From Cyclaneusma minus (lineage: Eukaryota > Ascomycota > Leotiomycetes > Marthamycetales > Marthamycetaceae): DNA of 64,000 nt. Position numbers and translations under genes: made by a program. The stretch covers positions 1,674,001 through 1,738,000 of the forward strand of contig JAKZHN010000004.1 of assembly GCA_037179335.1 (NCBI GenBank). Reading direction: 5' to 3'. Positions 55,801 to 64,000 of this stretch are shown here, in pieces; within the stretch, counting starts at the first letter, position 1; each line of letters starts with the position of its first letter. The notes under the pieces are model-generated. The model was given only the letters and a program-made list of their open reading frames with translations, did no database searches and was not told where the DNA came from.

Positions 55801-57440
55801 GCTAAACCGTAAAGCCGTTGGCGGTTTGTTGCATATCGCCAGCTTCAGATTGCGTGTGCAGTTGGAGCTGGAGGTTTGTAGCTTTGATGAATGAAGCTTG
55901 CTCATTCAGGAGGCACGTAGGAAAGCTTCAGTCGTGCTCCAAGTTCATGTTCTTTCAGGCTTCCTCTGACTACTTCACACAAATACTTAGTAGCAGATAC
56001 CTAGAGACCGATGACAGACAGCCAGCACTGGCAGCTTAAGGCCGAGCAGTATGAAAGACAGGATCATGCATATCTTGTCATTGTTTCCTCTGTCTGTATT
56101 CTGCATCCCAACACTTACAACTTTGAGACAGCTTTTCCGAAACCCCAGGTTTCAAACAATCAAGTTCAAGAACAGCAAATAGTTCCTCCAGTCTCCACCT
56201 GTCAAAATACTGCTTTATTTCACCCACCGTTTCTCCATTCCCATTCCATCCCTCCTCTACACCAACCTCAATTCTCGAACCCAACTTATTCCTCACAAGA
56301 GCAGTTGCATCTCTCAGTCTCAGTCTCTCGTCTCCAGTCCCAGATCCCTTCCATCTTCCATCATCTCGAACGTCCGCGTTCTCTCCCACCTCTCTAGTGT
56401 CCATGAAAAGCAGCCAGAAGCAGAAGACTGACTGTAAGACAGGATTAGGGTGCTGTTCCCGAAAGCCAAAAGAGAGAAAGAAAGGGGGTCAATAACAGAC
56501 GAATACGATTGAGGAGAAGTAACAGCAGACCATCATACCAACAGCAGCCACATTGCCCTACAGCAGAGTGTATAAAGGACCAAAGTGCAAACATGGATGT
56601 TGGCGCAGCCTAGATCAGATTTATAAATACCAGACAATGTGTCTAAACCAAATTTCTTCCTTAAGTCGAAACTGACGCACCAAACTTGGCCATGGTGGGA
56701 AAGATGAGCTCTTGAAATGTCGTCTTGGTTACCTATGGAAGAAATCTACAGATTCTTTCAGGAGGCACAATCAGGTTTCCTTTTCTCTGCGAAAACATGC
56801 AAGGCAGTGAAGGTGCCCCTTATTGCTTTGATCATGGCGGTAGTGCAATCGCAGTGGCGGTAGTGAGTGGGACTTGACAGTAGCTTTTTCAAAGGGGCGG
56901 AAGCCCCAACACCACACCACGACAGTATTGCTCGGAAAAAGTCTGCGTCTCTTGTAGACTTTGTTTCGACTTTTGAAAAGAGTCTCGAGGATACAAGTAC
57001 CACAACAAGGAACAAAAGCAAACACACAAAGTCAGAAAAGAACCACAAGAAGATCCGTAAACACTTACCCTTGGAAAATCGAAAAACGAAAGAAGCAAGG
57101 GCCCAAGATCTTCGAAATGGACAAGTTAGATAGTATCATAGCAATACACACAATCCAACACGCAACTGAATGACTTCCAGGTCATTCAAGGTGTATGTAG
57201 ACCAGTTCATTAGCAGTGGCAGCAAAAGAGACCATGTCTTTTCCTACAAGTCTCGCGGAACGAGACCGAGGAGAGCCAGGAAACTAAGAACTTCAATAAA
57301 CCGTGTACGAAATAGACAGCAGGAAACTCAAGGAGAAGAGCGGCTAAACCGCCTGCGCGTGGGGAGGCATGGAGCGATAAGAGGAGAACTGAAAGGAATT
57401 GAAGCTGCCTACCACAGTCCAGATGCATCATGCATCTGTA

Positions 57441-59700
57441 CTAGGGGTCGGCGCGATTTCGTAATCGCATGCGATTTTTGCGATTACTAATCGTATTCGC
57501 ACTGCGAATACGAGTACGAGTACGATTATATGGAAAATCCTGCGATTTTTAATCGCAATTGCAGTATATAAAAAAACGCTAATTTAATAATTTTTAAGCG
57601 CTATATAATTCAAATATATTTTAAATTTCAAATTAGCGTTAAAATTAAGGTTATATTTTAATTATTAAAATTATTATTAAATAATAAATATAATTTGGAT
57701 TTTATAATTTTGCAAATTTAAGATTTGTGCGGATTGGATTTGCAGTCTGGTATATTAAAATAAAATATTTAAAATACCATACTTAATTAAAACTAAAATA
57801 GAATTATATAATTTGGGCAATTATATACCGATTTTGATTTTCAAATTAAAAGACGGTCCACTATTGCATTAAATTTATAATAAGTTAAATATTGCGATTT
57901 GATAATTAGGATAGCTTAATTGCTTCATCAAATCCTATATTCGTATCCCAATCACCATTATTTTGCAAAATTATTAAAATCTTAATTTTAATTAAAATTA
58001 TAAGCGGTTTATAATATTAATTAAATTAAATTTTGAATTTTATAATTGCCAATTTAGAATTTTTGAATTTCTATAAATAACACTAAAAATAATACAAAAT
58101 CCCTATATTTTTTCCTTTTTTCTTATTATCGCATCCCAATATAAAATTAAAATTTTTATAATCGCTGTCTTTATAGAATGTCTTTTAACGCCCAAAATGT
58201 CCTTATAGGTATTAAAAAGCCTTTTATAAAATATTTTAAAAGCAGGAATAGCCAAATAATCCCTAGCAGCCTTAGCCATAATAGGATAATTACCTTGGTA
58301 TTTTTGCCATTAATTAAAAATCCAATTATGGTTTTTCTTTAATTCATTAATTATAATTATAAACTTATTAATAAAATACCGCTTAATTCTAGCTGCAGGA
58401 TTATTGGTTTCAGCGTTTTTTTTAAAAAAAAAATGCTGTTTTTTGGTAGCGAAGCTGGGATGGTGCCTGGCAATTGCGGAAATTCCTAAAAGAAAAAAAA
58501 AAAAAAAAAAAAAAAAATCTTGTTTAATATAATTTTAAATTTCTTAAACTGCTTTAGCATTATTAAAAGCGGGCATGAGATAATTAAACTTAAATTAAAA
58601 ATCCAGGGCTATAGCAATATAATAAATATTAAAATTATTGGTATAAATATAGTATTTCTCCTTTTTTTCAATAGTAGATTTAACGGCTTTTTAAAAATCC
58701 GGACTTAGGCTAATATATTTGCCCTTACCTTTATAACTATTATTAAGCAGGTCGTTAAGATTATAAAAAAAATCATTAATAAATTAAGCTAAGGAAGGCT
58801 GTAAGAAAAAAGCTTGGTATACTTTTTAAATGGCTTAAAAATTATATAAATCTTCTTTAATTTATTTCAATTAGCTGGCGTAAAAGCAGGAAAATCCTTT
58901 TTTTATACCATTCAATTATTAATTTATTTCTACGCAAATAAGCATGCCCTAATTATAAAACAAATAGAGTTCCAGCGGGTTTTTATATTATAAAGCAAAA
59001 CATTTGGATTCAGATTTGCATTCTTGCAAAATTGTCTTTATTTAGCCAGACGGTAAAGGCTTTGGCAAATTTATAAAACTAGAATTTGCAATTAAAAGAA
59101 AATGCTTTTCTTATTGCTTCACTAATAGCCGTCCCTAAATAGATTCAAAGCTTTTTTTACAGCCTTCCGGTCCTTATACTTAAGGATAATAAGAATCTCC
59201 TTGCAAACAAGATTAAAAATGTAAATCAGGCATTAAATATATAAATTCTTTTTTAGCTATTTGGAATTTTTGTATTAAAAACATTCCTACATTGCCTTAC
59301 AGCAAATAAAATTGTTTTTAGCATTGTCTTCGGTGATTAAAATAATTTTTTCAATCATTTTAAGCTTTTTAGCCATTTCCAAAATAACTCCGGCAATACT
59401 TTCTCCAATATGGGAACCATAAAGCTTAATAAAATTAAAAATAATTTTGCCATATTTAAAATCGGGAATTAGCTAATGGCCAAGAATTCCAAACATGCCC
59501 AATTCATTGATAAAAGTTCAGCAATTAATAAAAAGGGCGAAAAATTAATAAATTTTCTTAAGATCCTTAATTAAAGCAGCCCGGTGGCGTTTAAAAATCG
59601 CAATAATAATCCTAAAAGCTATAATAATAAATATTAAAGCAATTAAAATTACAATAATAGCTAAAAAAAAATATAAAAACAATAGTTATAAAAGATATTA
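57441..59700 (-). mobile_element. RIP-degraded hAT-family DNA transposon
   Basis: Reading the - strand through stops recovers hAT transposase. About 59640-59250 gives FKRHRAALIKDLKKIY, then an ELGMFGILGH segment, LYGSHIGE and ITEDNAKNN. About 58430-58110 gives the C-terminal dimerisation domain: YPIMAKAARDYLAIPAFKIF followed by LFNTYKDILGVKRHSIK. At the GC boundary, 57441-57570 starts CTAGGGGTCGGC and is packed with short inverted repeats of TGCGATT/AATCGCA and CGTATTCGC/GCGAATACG. That is a plausible hAT terminus lying 3' of the transposase. The other end is not identified; it must lie before the gypsy copy at about 60020. Confidence 0.75.
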
Positions 59701-60019
59701 AAATCGCTTTTATACCATAAATCAAAAAAACTATTATTAAAATAAAAACCCAATTCAAACCCCTTTTGCCGCCAATTATAATAATTAAAAATCGAAAAAT
59801 AAAACTTTTTTAATTTAAATCGCAATTAAAGGCATTTACAAAATTAAATACAAATTAATATAGTATTTTATAGCTTTAATATTTAAAAAATAATACACTA
59901 TTAAAATCATAATTTAATAAAAACTCCCAATTAATATTAATTAATTTTGTTTTATTTTTTAAATGCATAAAAGAAATCATAATTATCCTAATTAATAATA
60001 AGTGTTTTAAAATCGGTTT

Positions 60020-63000
60020 TATCAATTGAAATTTTGCTAAAAAATATTATTTATTTTTATTTTAATTTTCCAAATCAAAGCAATTAATATTAGCTAAGAG
60101 CAAATCAATTTTATTAATTATAAAAATCCTAATTGCAAAAATTGCTATTAATAATTATATTAAAAAAAAAATCTTTTTCATAAAATTATCCTTTTTTATT
60201 CCAATAATTCTCGGATTTCTATAACCAAAATATTATAATCCTAATATTAATTAAATAAAAAAGGTACTCTATTAAAAAACCAAATATTATATTAAAATAT
60301 ATTTTCCATATAAATATTGGCCAATATTAATAAAAAAATATTATTCCAAAAATAGCACTTTTGCTAAAACCCCTAGTATTACTTTAAAACAGCTGGAAAA
60401 TCCAATAATTTTTAAACCGACATTTTCTATATTTTCTAAACCGGTATTTTCAATATTAAATAAACCAATTTTTAAACAAATACCTCCCATATTTCTTAAA
60501 CCAATATCCTTTATATCAAATAAACCAACTTTTAAATAAATATTTCCTATATTTTCCAAATCAGCATTCTTTATAATATTACAGCCTATTTTAGTATTAA
60601 TTAAAAATATCTTTTTTTTTATTTTATTAATTATAAAAAATAAAAGCAAAAAACCACTATACCTAAAAATAAAAAATATATCTTTTAAAATTAATTAAAT
60701 TCTTATTCCAAAACAGGATTTCTATATTACAAAACAAAATCCAAATTTAGAAAAATTCAAAATAAAAGCCCGTATAATATATAGCAATTTTTCAAAACTC
60801 TTTCACTCTATTAAAAAAATAGCAAATAAAATCCGCATTATTATTAGAAAAAGTGGAAAAATAGCATTCCTATTATTAAATACATTTATTTATATTTTCC
60901 AATTAATAATAAATATTCATTAGTCCAAATCCAATATAAATAATATTAAAATAAATGCTATAATTAATTTTATCATTTTTGCCTATTAGAAAAAAATCCA
61001 ATATATAAAAATTATTTAAAATAAATTAAATAATATCCTAAAATTAAAAAAACCACACATATATAAACCGGAATTTCCAAAATTGCCAAATTCTATATAA
61101 GAAAAAACATTTTTACTAATCAAAAGCATTCAAATAAATTATATTTTTTATTTTTACTAATATATAATAATTTCTTAATTTTTTGCTATTCCAAATAATA
61201 TATTCATAGCTTCCAAAATACAAATAAATTAAATAAAATAATCGGAGAAAACATTGCTAAATTTATAAAAGAAAATCCAATATAAATAATAAATAAATTT
61301 AAAGTAAATTTTCTAAATAGCTTTAAAATATACTAAATGCCTTTTTTTAAAAAAAGCCAATAAATTTCCTTCCAAATAATTTTGGGATTATAAAATTAAA
61401 TTATTATTTGAAATAAAACTATTTTATTATAAAAACCGGCCTTTTTTATCTAAAAAATTAAAATATATTAAAAAATAATTTAATAAGCAGTTTCTTTATA
61501 AATTTATTTGAAAATTAAAATCTAAATGCATTGTATTGCTAATATTAGCTGCCGAATTAGAAGGAGAAATTAGAATTTATTAAAATTATAAAAGCCTAAA
61601 TAATATTATTATCAAAAATCGCTATCCCCTGCTTTTAATTAAAAAAACCCTAAATATTATATATAAAGCCAAGATTTATACAAAATTCAAAATTATTCGC
61701 ATTAAATATTTGGATTTTTATATTATATTAAACGGTATAAAAATGAATCCAAATAAAATATTCGCTATTATAATCTAAAAACTAATAACCTTTATTAAAA
61801 AATTTATAAAATTTAAAACATTTATAAAATTTATAAAATTTATAAAATTTGCTAATTTTTATCAAAATTTATCCAGAAATTTTTTAAAATAACCAAACTA
61901 CTAAATAATTTAATTAAAAAAATAGTTAAAAAAAGCCTAATAAAATGCCTTTAATAAATTAAAATAAATATTTATTTTAGCATTAATCCTAGTCCTATTT
62001 AATTATAATAAATATATAATCCTGAAAATAAATATCTTAAATTATACTTTCAAAAAAATACTTTCCCAATATAAAAATGATAGAATTCTTTGCTCTATGG
62101 CTTATTTTTCTAAAATTTATAATTTTGCAAAATGCAATTATAAAATTTATAATAAAAAATTCCTGGCTATTATTAAATATTTAAAAAAAATAAAAACCAA
62201 ACGTTTAAAAACTATTAAAAAAACCAAAATTCAAATCGATTATAATAATTTTAAATACTTTACTATTACTAAGCAATTAAATTAAAAACAAATATACTAA
62301 TTTAAATTCCTTTTTAATTTTAATTTTAAAATTATTTATAAGCCAGAATTTCAAATAATTAAATCAAATACGCTAAATAGACTTCCGAAAAACCAACTTT
62401 AATATATTAGGAATAAAAAATTGCAATATAAATTAAAAATATTACTGCCAAAATTAAAATTTTCATTTAAAATTTTGCATAATTTAATAGCGGAAAAAAT
62501 CCACTTTATTTTAATACTAATACCAATTTTTTCATAAAATTTAAAAAAGAAATCCATTTAAAAATTTATTAAATAAGCCTATAGAACATTAAACATTGCA
62601 ATATTTGCATTAATAGCCTTGGAAAATAAGAATTTTAAAGCATGACCAAAGAAATTGCGCCTAATTTTCAAAAAATAAATATTTGACTGGTTTATTTTTT
62701 TTTAAAAAAATAAACCAAACATAAATATCCCCTAATGCATCCAATTTGATATTTCAAATTATTTACAAATATTATTTAATAGCCTTAGCCAAATATCCAA
62801 AAAAAGAAAATTTAGCTAATATCAGCCAATATTACTAATAACCAAAAATATTAAAAAAATATAGCAAAATATTTTAAAAAATATAAATTTTATAATAAAA
62901 TTAAAGCATTTAAATTATTACTATTAGGATATTTGCAATCCTTGCTAATGCCATTTAAAGCCTAATTAAATATATTTATAAATTATATTACCTTTTTGCC

Positions 63001-64000
63001 CAAATGCAAAAAATATAGTCAGATATATTAATATATAATAATAATAATAATTTATAAACTAATTAAAATAAAATATTTTATTTTTATAAAAGGTCTGGAA
63101 GCTAAAAAACCAGCAGAAGTTTTTTTGCAAAAAATTTATTATATTTATAATATGTTTAATAATATTATTTTAAATAAAAAAATTCAATTTGTCTTTCAAT
63201 GTTAAAAACACCTATTTAAACAATTTGAAATTGATTCAAAATTATTATTATTATTTTACCCTAAAATCAATAATTAAATAAAAATACTAAATGCTTACTT
63301 AAAATAATATTTTCAAAATTTTATATTATTTGCATAAAATAATTAAATAGATTAGCTGCCCCTAGCAGAATTTGCCTTAAATAATTAAATTTTTAAAATT
63401 ATAAAAACTATACTATTTTTTGCAAATTGTAAATATTATTTTTAAATAAATATAAAATCCTTTTAGCCCTATCCTTCAAATATATTAGCTATTTAAAAGC
63501 AAGGCTTTTATAAAACAAATATAACAGCAAATTGCATAAAATAAATTTATATCCAATTAAAAAACCTAGCCCAGTAATGTATTAATAAATATAAAAAAAA
63601 TACAAATTAGTATTATTTAAAAATTCCAGTATTTAAAAAAAGCCAATTAATATATATTAATATTAAAAATATAAAAATAAACCGTCCTATAAAAAAAACA
63701 AAAAATAGGCCGGATTCCAATTAATAAATAAAATTTATTAAAAAGCATATAGTTTGAAATTTCTAGAAAATATAAAGATTTTTCTAATATTTTATATATT
63801 CCTTTTAAAATTAAAATCGAAATTAAAAAACTTATCCGGCCAAAACGAGATTAATAAAACAAAAAGCAAAAATATTAAAAATTAAATATTAAAAATTAAT
63901 TAGAAAATAATAAAAAAAATAAAAAATAATAATATATTAAATATTTATAATTAGGATTTAAAATTAAATTAAAAATTTATTTACCAAATTAAATAAAAAA
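60020..64000 (+). mobile_element. RIP-degraded gypsy element, copy B (runs off window)
   Basis: Collinear with copy A (30984-36400). The 60-bp repeat array sits near 60425-60560. RNase H is well preserved at 62097-62285, where a 62-codon frame reads YFSKIYNFAKCNYKIYNKKF and later KTKIQIDYNNFKYFTITKQL. That is the family motif NYxIYDKELLAI ... DHKNLxYF. Integrase follows by homology with A near 62750-63100. Copy B lacks the 810-bp TIR insertion, lacks most of the 9-bp satellite, and is missing about 300 bp that in copy A encode the RT catalytic region. The right end is outside the window. Confidence 0.8.
60425..60649 (-). repeat. 60-bp repeats encoding 20-aa units in copy B
   Basis: On the - strand a 102-codon open frame (60649-60341) contains about two and a half units of the type LENIGNIYLKVGLFDIKDIG / LRNMGGICLKIGLFNIENTG. 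Copy A has the same DNA repeats with stops. Whether this is the coding strand of the element is unclear, since pol runs on +. Confidence 0.6.

Larger units (their letters stand above)
53905..57440. other. 3.5-kb gene-poor right end of island 2
   Basis: No convincing gene. It contains a 270-bp tandem duplication (54493-55007) and a repeat cluster with CACGTG sites (about 55488-55800), listed separately. A 128-codon ATG frame (56011-56397) is Gln/Pro/Ser-rich and probably spurious, and a 48-codon frame starts at 56716 (MSSWLPMEEIYRFFQEAQSG). Pyrimidine-rich stretches occur near 56200-56390. Confidence 0.5.

Noticed and set aside
55480..55905. 141-codon - strand ORF with repeated TNHVLCL motifs
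   Set aside because: The peptide repeats only mirror the DNA tandem repeats; no independent coding evidence.
58491..58516. 26-base poly-A run as a retroposed gene tail
   Set aside because: It lies inside the hAT remnant with no adjacent gene-like sequence; a simple homopolymer is enough to explain it.

Overview
This window looks like a filamentous ascomycete (Pezizomycotina) chromosome segment with a sharply two-speed layout. Short spliceosomal introns (about 50-130 bp, GTRNGT donors, CTNAC branch sites), fungal protein families, and AT-rich blocks full of stop-riddled transposon coding sequence all point this way. The decay inside the transposons (Gln codons turned to TAA, catalytic Asp turned to Asn, changes on both strands) fits repeat-induced point mutation (RIP). 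RIP and the species group are inferences. Dothideomycetes are a reasonable guess because two unrelated genes share part of an intron sequence, as described for introner-like elements in that class.

Layout: 1-6345 is an AT-rich Ty3/gypsy remnant on + with RT, RNase H, integrase, a polypurine tract and a 3' LTR. About 6.4-18.6 kb is gene island 1. About 18.6-36.95 kb is a second AT-rich block with unassigned remnants, a Ty1/copia remnant and a second gypsy family (copy A) carrying an 810-bp TIR/TA-flanked insertion. About 37-57.4 kb is gene island 2. From 57441 to the end is a third AT-rich block with a hAT remnant on - and a second copy (copy B) of the same gypsy family, running off the window.

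Island 1 holds three tandem paralogues (7.6, 10.1 and 14.0 kb). Their N-terminal two-knuckle zinc-ribbon-like module is followed by a long disordered tail. Two of them share two intron positions; the first copy has neither intron. The island ends with a RING-like protein at 17.4 kb whose upstream DNA is duplicated. I do not recognise the zinc-ribbon family, and it is the best candidate here for something undescribed.

Island 2 begins with a decaying array of small cysteine-rich (RING/PHD-like) genes: one probable chimera, one active-looking copy that has lost a splice donor, and several relics. Part of the chimera is homologous to the island-1 RING gene, so the family spans the transposon block. 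Then come ordinary genes: a single-pass membrane protein, an eIF2-alpha-kinase-like protein kinase (-), a conserved fungal protein of unknown function (+), a TauD/JLP1-type 2-oxoglutarate dioxygenase (-) and the 60S ribosome export factor NMD3 (+). The last 3.5 kb of the island has no convincing gene but carries two sets of tandem duplications, one with five CACGTG sites.

All intron boundaries were read by eye from splice motifs, frame continuity and paralogue alignment; none is confirmed by RNA.
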